Part shown: positions 1 to 8,446 of the stretch, in pieces | Layout: each line of letters starts with the position of its first letter | Numbering within the stretch: the first letter of the stretch is position 1 | Assembly: GCA_965205165.1 (NCBI GenBank) | Contig: OZ242037.1 | Location: 1,550,001 to 1,614,000, forward strand | Length of the DNA stretch: 64,000 nucleotides | Direction: 5' to 3' | Source of the DNA: CBDESM01 sp965205165 | GTDB lineage: Bacteria; Chloroflexota; Dehalococcoidia; Bin125 | Notes under the pieces: model-generated | Database searches by the model: none | What the model was told of the DNA's origin: nothing | The model's input: only the letters and a program-made list of their open reading frames with translations | Position numbers and translations under genes: made by a program

Positions 1-58
1 TCATATGACGGGGGGCGAAGGGGAGGGTTCGGGGGGTGATCGGGGCGCGATCGAGTGG

Positions 59-75
59 TGATCGGGGGCCGATCA
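59..75. repeat. Perfect palindrome over the parB stop codon
   Basis: TGATCGG (59-65) and CCGATCA (69-75) form a perfect 7-bp inverted repeat with a GGG loop. It includes the stop codon of the minus-strand parB-like gene. A second GGTGATCGGGG copy lies just upstream (37-47). It could be a weak terminator, without a T-run, or a protein-binding site. Seen directly; role unknown. Confidence 0.4.
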
Positions 76-1206
76 GATTGGGGGAGCGGGGGTGTTGATC
101 TCGAGGAGGGGCGGGAGGCGTTGGCGGGGGTCGAGGTGGTGGATGGCGACCGGCTCGTTGGGCTGGTCGGAGGGGTAGGGGTTGAAGATTCTGGTGTTGA
201 GGGCGATGGCGGCCTCGAGTCCGTAGCGGGGGGAGTGGTCGGGGAGGTAGAGGGTTTGGAAGTCGGGGGGGTGGTAGAGGTTTTGGGGCTTGCGGTCGTG
301 GTAGGTGGCGGTCCACTTGGGTTTTGTGTAGGGGTCTTGGGCGTGGCGGCGGCGGGGGAGTTTGGGGGCTCTGGCCGGCGGGTCGGGGACGGTTTCGCCG
401 GAGAGGCGGCGGGCGAAGCAGAGGGTTTCTTCGGGGGTTCGGAGGCTGATGAAGATGTTGCCGCTGGGGGCGGCGGGGGACATGAGCAGGCGGGCGCGCT
501 TGGTTTTGAGGATGTCGTTGATGGTGTCGATTAGGGACTGGGCGTGGATTTTGAGTTCTTGGCGTTCGGCTTTGACTTTGTTGGCGTAGTAGGGGGCTTG
601 GCGGAAGATGTCCTTGGGGTCGAGGTTTTTGTCGACGGCGCGGTCGGCGAGTTCGCGGCGGTGTTGGGGTTCGGCGCGGTGGAGTTCGTTGGCGGCGGCT
701 TCGGAGAGTTGGCCGGTGGCGACGAGGTCTTGGATGTAGGGGTCGAGTTGGAGGAGGTTGAGGGAGCGTGCGACGAGTTCGGGGTCGATGGAGAGTTTTC
801 GGGCGGAGTGGTCTTTGCCGATGCGGGAGAGGGCGTTGGCTTGGTCGATGGGGTTGAGGGGTTTGCGGGCGATGTTTTCGGCGAGGTTGAGGGTGGCGGG
901 GTCGGCGGTTTCGGCGGTGGTGATCACGACCGGGACGCGGGTGAGGTTGGCGGCGATGGCGGCGGTTTTGCGGCGTCGGCCAGAGATGATTTCGAGGCCG
1001 TCTTGGGTTTTGCGGGCGAGGATGGGTTGGAGGAGGCCGAACTGCTTGACGGAGTGGATGAGCTGGTGTTCGGGGTGGTCGAAGGTGGTGGGCGGGTTGT
1101 CGTCGTGGTCGGTTCTGGGGTGTTCTTGGGGCACGATGAGGTCGTTGGGGTCGGCGTAGGTGAATTGGAGGTCGCCGGGCTGTGTGGGCTGGCTGTCTTT
1201 GCACAT
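73..1206 (-). CDS. ParB/RepB/Spo0J-family partition-like protein
   Basis: A 377-residue ParB-fold protein. The N-terminal ParB/sulfiredoxin-like domain (about 20-115) has the expected motifs: a 'FGLLQPI' strand, the GRRRKTAA phosphate-binding box and 'ENIARKPLNPID'. These form the CTP-binding pocket in characterised ParB proteins. A helix-turn-helix region follows (about 125-180). The last ~120 residues are Pro/Arg-rich and unlike chromosomal ParB. No parA neighbours it inside the window, and the gene continues toward the left edge region with nothing after it. It may be a chromosomal segregation protein, a Noc-like protein, or a ParB-like regulator from a mobile element. A TACCAT box lies 7 nt before the ATG, suggesting a leaderless mRNA. 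Confidence 0.8.
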   Translation of the reverse strand: MCKDSQPTQPGDLQFTYADPNDLIVPQEHPRTDHDDNPPTTFDHPEHQLIHSVKQFGLLQPILARKTQDGLEIISGRRRKTAAIAANLTRVPVVITTAETADPATLNLAENIARKPLNPIDQANALSRIGKDHSARKLSIDPELVARSLNLLQLDPYIQDLVATGQLSEAAANELHRAEPQHRRELADRAVDKNLDPKDIFRQAPYYANKVKAERQELKIHAQSLIDTINDILKTKRARLLMSPAAPSGNIFISLRTPEETLCFARRLSGETVPDPPARAPKLPRRRHAQDPYTKPKWTATYHDRKPQNLYHPPDFQTLYLPDHSPRYGLEAAIALNTRIFNPYPSDQPNEPVAIHHLDPRQRLPPLLEINTPAPPI

Positions 1207-1213
1207 GCGTGCG

Positions 1214-1219
1214 ATGGTA
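1214..1219 (-). promoter_or_regulatory. -10 box of parB-like gene (leaderless)
   Basis: On the minus strand TACCAT is followed by 7 nt and then the ATG at 1206. With a usual 6-7 nt gap from -10 to start site, transcription would begin at the start codon. It is one of six such cases in the window. Confidence 0.5.
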
Positions 1220-1252
1220 GGCGGAACAGAGGAAGGCGGGGCGTGTCGTGGT

Positions 1253-2011
1253 TTACAGATGGGGTTCTAGGGCGGCGGGGAGGTGGGCGACGCTGGGGAG
1301 GGAGAGGTGGGGTTCGACGCCGGGGACGTGTTTTTGGCCGACTTGGATGGTCAGGGCGAAGCCGAGGTTGCGTGCGCCGATGATGTCGGCTTCGGGGGTG
1401 TCGCCGATGAAGGCGGATTCTTCGGGGGGGATGGCGAGTTGGTCTAGGGCGGCTTGGAAGATTTCGGGGCCGGGTTTCCAGGAGCGGACTACGTCGGACC
1501 AGGCGAAGGCTTGGAAGTGGGGGCCGAGGTTGCGGGCGTGCAGCATGCGTTCGAGGACGGGGCCTGGTGCGAGGCCGGTGTTGCAGACGACGGCCATGCG
1601 GAAGCCGCGGCGGGAGAGTGATTGGAGGGCTTGGGGGATGCCGTCGATGATGTCTGGGGGTTCCCAGAGCGGGGAGTCGAAGACGGCGCGGCGGACGGCG
1701 GCGATGGTTTGATCGGACGGGCGGGCGGCGGGGCAGCGGCGCTGCATGCCTTGGAAGACGGCGTCGAAGCGGTCTTGGCCGGAGAGGTCGATGTTGCGCT
1801 GGTGGGCTAGGACGAGTGCGTCGATGGCGTCGCGGACGGCGGCGGGGGCTGCGGCAATGGCTTCTTCACCAGCGCCGGCGGCTTGGAAGGCTTGGGCGAG
1901 GATGCGTTCGCGTCGGGCGACGCGGCGTTGGCCGCCGCCTGGGGCGTCGCGGATGAGGGTGCCCCAGAGGTCGAAGCAGAGAGCGCGGATGCGGGTTTGG
2001 GGGCTGGTCAG
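1253..2011 (-). CDS. HAD-superfamily hydrolase, probable CTG start
   Basis: A haloacid dehalogenase-like phosphatase of about 252 residues. From the first ATG (1747) only a C-terminal 164 residues would be read. The same frame stays open upstream and carries HAD motif I (CFDLWGTL, with Trp at the second Asp position), so the longer form is real. Motif II-like 'VVCNTG', the motif III Lys in 'WKPGPEIF' and motif IV 'IGDTPEAD' follow in order. The only start-like codon between motif I and the in-frame stop inside tatA is CTG at 2011-2009, which overlaps the tatA TGA (CTGA). This implies translational coupling to tatA. Substrate unknown. Confidence 0.8.
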   Translation of the reverse strand: MTSPQTRIRALCFDLWGTLIRDAPGGGQRRVARRERILAQAFQAAGAGEEAIAAAPAAVRDAIDALVLAHQRNIDLSGQDRFDAVFQGMQRRCPAARPSDQTIAAVRRAVFDSPLWEPPDIIDGIPQALQSLSRRGFRMAVVCNTGLAPGPVLERMLHARNLGPHFQAFAWSDVVRSWKPGPEIFQAALDQLAIPPEESAFIGDTPEADIIGARNLGFALTIQVGQKHVPGVEPHLSLPSVAHLPAALEPHL

Positions 2012-2268
2012 GCGCCGTCCTGCCCGTCGGCCTTGCGGCCGGCCTCCGATCCCGCGGCGGAGCCGGAGCTGGCGACGGTTTCGTCGTCGGCTGCTTCGTT
2101 CTCGTCATCGAGTTCTTGCTCGTCTTCGCCGGAGGGGTTGCGCGCTTCCTCGCGGAACTCGCGGACGCCTTGACCGAGCGCCTTGCCGACGCCGGCGAGT
2201 CTGCCTGCGCCGAAGATGACGAGGACGATGACGACGATGCCCGCGATCTCCCAGGGTCCGATGCCCAT
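2008..2268 (-). CDS. tatA: Twin-arginine translocase subunit TatA/E
   Basis: An 86-residue TatA-family protein. It has a short N-terminal membrane helix (about 7-22), the FGAGRLAG hinge, an amphipathic helix with 'GQGVREFREEA', and a long acidic/Ser-rich tail. TatA forms the pore for folded Tat substrates. Both solute-binding proteins in this window carry Tat-type RR signals and would depend on such a system. 'GGGAG' lies 7-8 nt before the ATG. The stop overlaps the start of the HAD gene. Whether it is TatA or TatE-like cannot be decided from sequence; no tatC is nearby. Confidence 0.88.
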   Translation of the reverse strand: MGIGPWEIAGIVVIVLVIFGAGRLAGVGKALGQGVREFREEARNPSGEDEQELDDENEAADDETVASSGSAAGSEAGRKADGQDGA

Positions 2269-2401
2269 GACGATCTCCCGCGGCTGCCGGGCATAGCGCG
2301 CGCGGCGATCCGATGCGCGCCTCGGTCGATCCCCCTTGTGCGGGGGCTCCGGTGGGGCAGCCGTGTGGATTGTACCAGCAGGCGGGGGAAGGGGCGGGCG
2401 G

Positions 2402-2764
2402 TTATGTGCCGGGGGGCGATTCGGGAGCGGAATGTTCGGGTTCGAGCTCGGGCTCGAGGCGTTCGACGAAGACGCGCATGATGCCGCCGCAGATTTTGTC
2501 TTCGCCGTCGGTGGGTTCGGTGAGGTCGACGGTGACGATGCGTGGTCGGCCGTCGTCGAGGGCTTCCATGGCTTCCTGCCAGACTTCGGCTTCGCCGCAG
2601 CCGCCGCCGATGGTGCCGACGAAGGTGCCGTCTTGGCGGACGAGCATTTTTGCGCCGGTTTTGCGTGGGGTGCTGCCGCGGGTTTGGGCGACGGTGGCGA
2701 GGACCACCTGTTGTTCGGCGTCGAATGCGCCGGCCATGGCTTCGAAGACGTCGTCGTTGGGCAT
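2402..2764 (-). CDS. XdhC/CoxI-family protein, N-terminal-domain form
   Basis: A 120-residue XdhC/CoxI domain with the typical 'TRGSTPRKTGAKML' and 'GTIGGGCGEAEV' motifs. XdhC-type proteins bind molybdenum cofactor, help sulfurate it, and insert it into xanthine dehydrogenase-family enzymes. It lies 22 bp after a second XdhC-like gene that carries the Rossmann domain, so the function appears split over two polypeptides. A TAGAAT box about 19 nt upstream overlaps the stop of that gene, and GGAG serves as ribosome site. No molybdenum hydroxylase is present in the window. Confidence 0.82.
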   Translation of the reverse strand: MPNDDVFEAMAGAFDAEQQVVLATVAQTRGSTPRKTGAKMLVRQDGTFVGTIGGGCGEAEVWQEAMEALDDGRPRIVTVDLTEPTDGEDKICGGIMRVFVERLEPELEPEHSAPESPPGT

Positions 2765-2786
2765 GTCGGGCTCCGTTGGGGTGATT

Positions 2787-3635
2787 CTAGCGGTCGGCGA
2801 GTTGTCGGCCGCGGGGGGACATTGGGAGTGCGCTGCCGCCGCGGCGGACGAGGACGATTTCGGCGAGGACGGAGAGGGCGATCTCTTCGGGGGTTTCCGC
2901 GCCGATGTCGAGGCCGATGGGGGTGAAGACGTTGGCGAGTGCGCTTGGGTCGATGCCTTCTTGTTGGAGGTGTTCGAGGACGGTGCGGGTGCGGCGCTTG
3001 CTGCCGATCATGCCGACGTAGGCTGCGCCGCGTTCGGCGACTTGTCGGAGGCTGAGTTCGTCGACGACGTGTCCGCGGGAGACGAGGACGATGAAGGTGT
3101 TGGCGTTGATGGGGAAGCGCTGGAGTTCTTCGGCGAAGTCGCCGCAGATGACTTGGTCGGCGAAGGGGAAGCGGTCGGGGGAGGCGTAGTCCTCGCGGTC
3201 GTCGAGGACGGCGGTGGACATGCCGAGGAGCGCGCCGAATTCGACGATGGAGCGTCCGACGTGTCCGCCGCCGACGACGAGGAGTCGGGCGGGGGGTTCG
3301 ACGACTTCAACGAGGATTTCGATGATTCGGGAGGCGGCTTCGATGGCGCGGCGGCCTTCGACGAGTTCGCCGGCGGGGGTGAAGGCGAGGGAGGCGACGA
3401 GGTGCTTGGGGATTGCGGAGCGTGCGTGTTGGATGACGGCGTCTTGGAAGGGGCCGCCGCCGATGTTGCCGATGGGGGGGCCTTGGGCGGGGACGAGCAT
3501 GCGGTCGGCCGGGGAGGCTGGCTCGGAGTCGGGGGCGGAGAGGACGGTGCAGGAGGCGAGTGCGGGGCCGTCGCGCGCGGCGCGGAGGAGGGCTTGGGCG
3601 ATTTGGGCGGGGGCGGCGGTCGGCTTGGTCGGCAT
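2787..3635 (-). CDS. XdhC-family protein with C-terminal Rossmann domain
   Basis: About 282 residues. The N-terminal half is a divergent XdhC/CoxI domain ('GPPIGNIGGGPF'). The C-terminal half is the XdhC_C Rossmann domain with 'LLVVGGGHVGRSI' and 'YVGMIGSKRR'. Role by family: maturation of Mo-hydroxylases by delivering sulfurated cofactor. It follows ychF in the same operon. An alternative in-frame ATG at 3671, 2 nt after the ychF stop, would add 12 residues. Neither start has a clear ribosome site, so the start is uncertain. The order of the two XdhC genes suggests they act together. Confidence 0.82.
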   Translation of the reverse strand: MPTKPTAAPAQIAQALLRAARDGPALASCTVLSAPDSEPASPADRMLVPAQGPPIGNIGGGPFQDAVIQHARSAIPKHLVASLAFTPAGELVEGRRAIEAASRIIEILVEVVEPPARLLVVGGGHVGRSIVEFGALLGMSTAVLDDREDYASPDRFPFADQVICGDFAEELQRFPINANTFIVLVSRGHVVDELSLRQVAERGAAYVGMIGSKRRTRTVLEHLQQEGIDPSALANVFTPIGLDIGAETPEEIALSVLAEIVLVRRGGSALPMSPRGRQLADR

Positions 3636-3673
3636 GGGCGGCAATTTATCGCGTTGCCGGTGGTCGGACATGA

Positions 3674-4762
3674 TCAGACGTTGAAGAGGATGTGGAGGAC
3701 GTCGCCGTCTTGGACTTCGTAGTCCTTGCCTTCGGTGCGGAGGAGGGCGCGTTTTTTGGCTTCGGCTTCGGAGCCGCAGTCGAGGAGGTGGTTCCAGGGG
3801 ACGACTTCGGCGCGGATGAAGCCTCGTTCGAGGTCGCTGTGGATGCGACCGGCGGCGCGTTGTGCGGAAGCGCCGCCTTCGATGGTCCAGGCGCGGCATT
3901 CGTCGTCGCCGACGGTGAAGAAGGTGCGGAGGCCGAGGAGAGCGAAGGATTGCTTGAGGGCGGTTTCGACTGCGCCGTCGGCGATGCCGAGGTCGGAGCG
4001 GTAGGCGGCGGCGTCTCGGGGGTCGAAGCTGGCGAGTTCTTCTTCGAGTTTGGCGCAGAGGGCGGCGGCGGGTGCGGCGGGGGCGAGGTTGGCGAGTTGG
4101 GAGTCGGCGGCGGCGGCTTGGTTTTCGGCGAGGTTGAGGAGGGTGAGGAGGGGGCGTTCGGTGAGGAAGCGGTAGTGGCGGAGGGACTTGCGTTCTTCGT
4201 CGGAGATGGGGGCGTCGAGGACGTTGCCGCCGTCGGAGATGTGGGATTGGAGGCGGCGGAGGAGGTCTGCTTCGCGGTCGGCGGCGACGCGGTCGGCGGG
4301 CTTGACGGATTTGGTTTCCTCGGCGATGCGCTGGAGGCGTTTTTCGATGAGTGCGAGGTCGGCGAAGGTGAGTTCGAGCTGCATGGATTCGATGTCGCGC
4401 GCGGGGTCGACGGATTGGGCGGGGTGGGGGACTGAGTCGTCGTCGAAGGCTCGGACGACGTGGATGAGGGCGTCGGCTTTGCTCAGTGCGTCCAGGAGGG
4501 TCATGGGGGGTGCTTGGCCGCCGGCGAGGGAGCCGGCGAAGCCTGCGCCGGGGAAGTCGAGGAGGTCGAGGGCGGCGGGTGTGTGTTTTTTGGGCTTGTA
4601 GAGGGCGGAGAGTTGGTCGAGGCGGGAGTCGGCGGCTTCGACGACGCCGGCGTGGGGGTCGGAGTGTGCGGCGTAGCCGGTCGGGCGGGCGGCGCCCGTG
4701 AGTGCGTTGAAGAGGGTGGTTTTGCCGGAGCGTTCGAAGCCGATGAGGGCGAGTTCGGGCAT
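3674..4762 (-). CDS. ychF: YchF-family P-loop ATPase/GTPase
   Basis: A 362-residue Obg-superfamily protein of the YchF subgroup. The P-loop is a variant, 'GFERSGKTT', instead of the usual GxPNxGKST. 'DFPGAG' is the G3 region. 'NLAE' is the NxxE form of G4 that gives YchF its preference for ATP. The C-terminal ~85 residues are the TGS-type domain ('FFTVGDDECRAW', 'DYEVQDGDVLHI'). YchF binds ribosomes and is linked to stress responses. Its ATG overlaps the preceding Nudix stop (TGATG). The P-loop substitutions are notable but the fold is clear. Confidence 0.9.
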   Translation of the reverse strand: MPELALIGFERSGKTTLFNALTGAARPTGYAAHSDPHAGVVEAADSRLDQLSALYKPKKHTPAALDLLDFPGAGFAGSLAGGQAPPMTLLDALSKADALIHVVRAFDDDSVPHPAQSVDPARDIESMQLELTFADLALIEKRLQRIAEETKSVKPADRVAADREADLLRRLQSHISDGGNVLDAPISDEERKSLRHYRFLTERPLLTLLNLAENQAAAADSQLANLAPAAPAAALCAKLEEELASFDPRDAAAYRSDLGIADGAVETALKQSFALLGLRTFFTVGDDECRAWTIEGGASAQRAAGRIHSDLERGFIRAEVVPWNHLLDCGSEAEAKKRALLRTEGKDYEVQDGDVLHILFNV

Positions 4763-5271
4763 CAGGGCAGCTCCTCGGGGCGGAACTCTTGCAGTGCGCG
4801 GGCGGGGCGGGAGGCGTCGGCCAAGGCGTCGGCGATGAGGCGGATGGATTCGCGGGCGTTGGGCCAGGCGACGCGGAGTGAGGCGGCGTGGGGGGTGTCC
4901 CAGCGCCAGGCTTGGTGCTCGTCGGAGATGCGGGGTTCGGCGTCGGGGGGCGCGAGGGCGGCGAAGACGGGGACGAGGTAGATGCCGTCGTTTTTGGGGG
5001 AGTGGAACTGTTCGATGCGGCCGAGGGCGAACCAGCGGTCGATGGGGAGGGCGGTTTCCTCGGCGAGTTCGCGGATGGCGGCGCGTGCGGCGGTTTCGCC
5101 TTGTTTTTCGCGGATGTGGCCGCCGACGGGCTGCCAGTCGCGGGGGAAGGGGTGGTGGTCGGGTCGCTGGAGGAGGAGGAATTCGATGCGGGAGTAGTCG
5201 CCGAAGTCGTCTTGGACGGGGCGGACGGGGTAGACGGCGACGAGGTTGGAGCGGATGCGGGGCATGGTCAT
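4762..5271 (-). CDS. Nudix hydrolase, dihydroneopterin-triphosphatase-like
   Basis: About 169 residues with a Nudix fold. The Nudix box is 'GETAARAAIRELAEETAL', and the preceding loop (GGHIREKQ) is two residues longer than the canonical Gx5E spacing. The 'LLLQRPDHHPFPRDWQPVGG' segment resembles NudB-type enzymes, which remove pyrophosphate from dihydroneopterin triphosphate in folate synthesis. Substrate is inferred only. I chose the ATG at 5271 because it overlaps the trmO stop as ATGA; an ATG three codons earlier is possible. It sits in the trmO-nudix-ychF-xdhC operon. Confidence 0.8.
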   Translation of the reverse strand: MTMPRIRSNLVAVYPVRPVQDDFGDYSRIEFLLLQRPDHHPFPRDWQPVGGHIREKQGETAARAAIRELAEETALPIDRWFALGRIEQFHSPKNDGIYLVPVFAALAPPDAEPRISDEHQAWRWDTPHAASLRVAWPNARESIRLIADALADASRPARALQEFRPEELP

Positions 5272-5777
5272 TCGGCCCATTTGGGGATGGTGGCGTCGAA
5301 GGAGTCGTAGAAGGAGACGTAGGGCTTGACGTCGAGGATGGGGGTGCCGTCGGCGAGGTCGAGGCCGATGACTTTGGCGATGTTGCCCTTGACGGATTCG
5401 AGGGGAGCGATGGAGATGCTGATGGGGTTGGGGCGGTGGGCGGTGCGGGTGGCGAAGACGCCGAGTTCGGGTGTGCGGTCGTCGCCGCTGGGGTGGATGC
5501 GGAGGAGTGCGCGGCCTTCGTCTTGGACTGCGCCCATCCAGCCGATGACGAAGACGTGGGAGAAGCCGTCGAGTCCGTCGAGTGCGGGGGCGAACTCTTG
5601 GCGGAAGACGAGTTCGGACTTGACTTGGGCCCAGACGCGGCCGGAGGTGTCGCGGATGCCGTTGCGGACGACGGCGACGGGGGCGAGGTCGTCGATGCGG
5701 TCGGGGAGGTCGCGGAGTGCTTCTTCGCGTGCCTGGGAGGGTCGGGAGAGGTTGAGGCGTTGGCGCCAGTTGGTCAT
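5268..5777 (-). CDS. trmO: TrmO-like tRNA methyltransferase (UPF0066/TsaA)
   Basis: A 169-residue TsaA/TrmO-domain protein. The signature 'FATRTAHRPNPISIS' and the 'LDGFSHVFVIGWM' and 'GTPILDVKPYVSFYDS' blocks are all present. TrmO uses S-adenosylmethionine to N6-methylate t6A at tRNA position 37. It is first gene of a minus-strand operon, with GAAGGA as ribosome site and a TAACCT box upstream in the 123-bp region shared with gyrB. The family assignment is firm; the tRNA activity is by homology. Confidence 0.87.
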   Translation of the reverse strand: MTNWRQRLNLSRPSQAREEALRDLPDRIDDLAPVAVVRNGIRDTSGRVWAQVKSELVFRQEFAPALDGLDGFSHVFVIGWMGAVQDEGRALLRIHPSGDDRTPELGVFATRTAHRPNPISISIAPLESVKGNIAKVIGLDLADGTPILDVKPYVSFYDSFDATIPKWAE

Positions 5778-5864
5778 TTGGTGGGCGGTCCTTCGGTGGT
5801 GAGGTTAACGGGCGATTGCGGGGCGGGGGCTGAGCGGGGGTTTGGCGGGAATTTCGGGGGTTCG

Positions 5865-5873
5865 TGCTATTCT
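5865..5873 (+). promoter_or_regulatory. Extended -10 promoter of gyrB
   Basis: TGC-TATTCT is an extended -10 element 27 nt before the gyrB ATG. A TTGGCG at 5842-5847 is a possible -35 but the 20-nt spacing is long. The same TGCTATxTT pattern precedes dnaA. Confidence 0.5.
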
Positions 5874-5900
5874 GCTTTATGTTGGACTAGGGGTGCGCGC

Positions 5901-7853
5901 ATGGCCAGTGGCGAGGATCCGCAGCGGTATTCGGCGGACGAGATCGAGGTGCTCGAGGGGATCGAGGCGGTTCGGCGGCGTCCGGGGATGTACATCGGGT
6001 CGACGGGTGTGTCGGGGCTGCACCATTTGGTGTACGAGATCGTGGACAACTCGGTGGACGAGGCGATGGCGGGGTTCGCGACGCGGATCGACGTGGCGCT
6101 GGAGCCGGATGGGTGGGTGTCGGTGCAGGACGACGGGCGGGGGATTCCGGTCGATCGGCATGGGAAGACGGGGAAGTCGGCGCTGGAGACGGTGCTGACG
6201 GTGCTGCACGCGGGGGGGAAGTTCGGCGGCGGCGGGTACAAGGTGTCGGGCGGGCTGCACGGGGTTGGGGCGTCGGTGGTGAACGCGCTGTCGGAATCGC
6301 TGGAGGTGGAGGTGCGGCGGGAGGGGAAGGTTCACCGGCAGGGGTACGCGCGGGGTGCGGCGTCGAGCGAGATGAGCACGGAGCGGCTGGCGGGGGATGC
6401 GGGGGGGCCGGCGTCGGGGACGCTGGTGCGGTGGCGGGCGGACCGGGAGATTTTCGAGACGACGGAGTACAGCTTCGAGACGCTGGCGCAGCGGTTCCGG
6501 GAGATCGCGTACCTGAACAAGGGGCTGTGGATCTGCATCCGCGATCGCCGCGGGGGGGGCGGGGACGGGGCGGAGCTGAATTTCTTCTTCGAGGGGGGGA
6601 TCCAGTCGTTCGTGCGCTTCCTGACGCGGGACAAGGAAGTGCTGATGGATCTGCCGTTCCATTTGGATCGGACGGTGTCGGGGGCGGCGGTGGAGGTGGG
6701 GCTGCTGTACACGGGGGAGTTTTCGGAGCATGTGTCGTCGTTCGCGAACACGATTCACACGCATGAGGGGGGTTCGCATTTGACGGGGTTCCGGGCGGCG
6801 CTGACGCGGGCGATCAACGAGTTCGCGCGGAAGCAGAAGCTGCTGAAGGACGGGGATCCGAACATCACGGGGGAGGACACGCGGGAGGGCTTGACGGCGG
6901 TGATCAGCGTGAAGCTGGGGGAGCCGCAGTTCGAGGGTCAGACGAAGACGAAGCTGGGGAATCCGGAGATCAAGGGGATCGTGGAGTCGGCGGTGTCGGA
7001 GGCGTTGGGGGAGTATTTGGAGGGGAAGGTGCGGGAGGGTCGGCGGATCGTGGAGAAGTGCCTGACGACGGCGCGTGCGCGGGATGCGGCGCGGAAGGCG
7101 CGGGCGATGGTGCAGCGCAAGGGGGCGCTGGACGGGGCGGCGCTGCCCGGGAAGCTGGCGGACTGCTCGGAGAAGGATCCGGAGCTGTCGGAGTTGTTCA
7201 TCGTGGAGGGGGATTCGGCGGGCGGGTCGGCGAAGCAGGGGCGTGACCGGCGGACGCAGGCGATTTTGCCGCTGCGCGGGAAGGTGCTGAACGTGGAGCG
7301 GGCGCGGCTGGACAAGCTGCTGGGTCACGAGGCGTTCCGGACGCTGATCACGGCTTTGGGGACGGGGATCGGGGAGGATTTCGATCTGTCGAAGCTGCGG
7401 TACCACAAAGTGGTGATCATGACGGACGCGGATACGGACGGGGCGCACATCCGGACGCTGCTGCTGACGTTCTTCTTCCGGCACATGAAGCAGTTGATCG
7501 ATGGGGGGCACCTGTACATCGCGCAGCCGCCGCTGTTCCGGGCGCAGACGGGTCGGACGAACGCGGAGTGGCTGTACAGCGCGGAGGAGCTGGAGCGGTA
7601 CCACGCTCGGCACAATCGGGACGGGAAGAAGAAGGTGAGCGTGCAGCGGTACAAGGGGCTGGGGGAGATGAACGCGGAGCAGTTGTGGGAGACGACGATG
7701 GATCCGGAGCGTCGGCTGATGTTCCTGGTGCAGGTGCCGGAGGCGGACGAGGTGCAGGCGGACAACTTGTTCGTGCAGTTGATGGGGGATGATCCGGCGC
7801 TGCGGCGGCGGTTCATCGAGCTGCATGCGGACATGGCGACGCTGGACGTGTGA
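5901..7853 (+). CDS. gyrB: DNA gyrase subunit B
   Basis: A 650-residue GyrB, the ATPase and strand-passage subunit of gyrase. Motifs in order: 'EIVDNSVDEAMAG' (ATP site, about 46-58), 'DDGRGIP', 'GLHGVGASVVNAL', the Toprim 'EGDSAGGSAKQGRD' (about 435) and 'DADTDGAHI' (about 508), and a C-terminal 'KGLGEMNAEQLWET'. The open frame continues upstream without conserved sequence, so the ATG at 5901 with MASGED was chosen, about 27 nt after an extended -10. No gyrA or recF is adjacent. Codons are strongly G-ending (GCG, CTG, GGG). ParE is an alternative name; the length fits GyrB. Confidence 0.96.
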   Translation: MASGEDPQRYSADEIEVLEGIEAVRRRPGMYIGSTGVSGLHHLVYEIVDNSVDEAMAGFATRIDVALEPDGWVSVQDDGRGIPVDRHGKTGKSALETVLTVLHAGGKFGGGGYKVSGGLHGVGASVVNALSESLEVEVRREGKVHRQGYARGAASSEMSTERLAGDAGGPASGTLVRWRADREIFETTEYSFETLAQRFREIAYLNKGLWICIRDRRGGGGDGAELNFFFEGGIQSFVRFLTRDKEVLMDLPFHLDRTVSGAAVEVGLLYTGEFSEHVSSFANTIHTHEGGSHLTGFRAALTRAINEFARKQKLLKDGDPNITGEDTREGLTAVISVKLGEPQFEGQTKTKLGNPEIKGIVESAVSEALGEYLEGKVREGRRIVEKCLTTARARDAARKARAMVQRKGALDGAALPGKLADCSEKDPELSELFIVEGDSAGGSAKQGRDRRTQAILPLRGKVLNVERARLDKLLGHEAFRTLITALGTGIGEDFDLSKLRYHKVVIMTDADTDGAHIRTLLLTFFFRHMKQLIDGGHLYIAQPPLFRAQTGRTNAEWLYSAEELERYHARHNRDGKKKVSVQRYKGLGEMNAEQLWETTMDPERRLMFLVQVPEADEVQADNLFVQLMGDDPALRRRFIELHADMATLDV

Positions 7854-8440
7854 GGGGGCTGCGGGGGGCTTGGCGGAGGTGGTGGCGGGCGGCGCCGCGG
7901 CTGGCGCTGGAGGACACGGCAGCGCCGCAGCTGGGGCGGCTGCTGCCGATCGGCGAGGACGAGCGGGTACTGGTGATCGGGCCGGACGCGGAGGCGATGG
8001 CGGCGGTGATCGCGCCCGAGTTCGGGGTCGCGCTGGTGGAGGAGGCGGGGGAAGGAGACGGCTGGGGCGTTGATCTGGTGGCGGGGGAGGCGGGGCGGAT
8101 TCCGGTGTCGGACGGGGCGTTCAGCGTGGTCGTGGTACCGCATCGGGCGCGGCACTGGAGCGATCGGGGGCTGGAGCGGGCGATGGGGGAGTTTTGGCGT
8201 GTGCTTGGGCACGACGGGGTGGTGGTGCTGTGGGAGATCGCGCCGTCGCGTGCGCGGTGGGTGAACCGGGGGTGGGGGCTGCTGCTGGGGCGGGGGGCGC
8301 GGCTGCGGACGTTCGCGGAGCTGGGGCGCGCGGCGCACGGCGCGGGGTTCGCGTGGATTCAGACTGCGCCGCTGCCGCCGTTCCTGTGGCCGCCCGGGCC
8401 GCGGGCGTGCGTGCTGGCGCGCAAGGAGTCGTACGAGTAG
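7850..8440 (+). CDS. SAM-methyltransferase-like protein
   Basis: A 196-residue protein whose GTG start overlaps the gyrB stop (GTGA), so it is coupled to gyrB. The pattern of a class I methyltransferase is visible: 'VLVIGPDAEAM' in place of the glycine-rich SAM loop, 'IPVSDGAFSVVVV' as the motif after it, and 'EFWRVLGHDGVVVLWEI', typical of Methyltransf_11 proteins. The glycine loop is degenerate, so it may not bind SAM. No specific substrate can be proposed. Confidence 0.65.
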   Translation: MRGLRGAWRRWWRAAPRLALEDTAAPQLGRLLPIGEDERVLVIGPDAEAMAAVIAPEFGVALVEEAGEGDGWGVDLVAGEAGRIPVSDGAFSVVVVPHRARHWSDRGLERAMGEFWRVLGHDGVVVLWEIAPSRARWVNRGWGLLLGRGARLRTFAELGRAAHGAGFAWIQTAPLPPFLWPPGPRACVLARKESYE

Positions 8441-8446
8441 GGGAGC

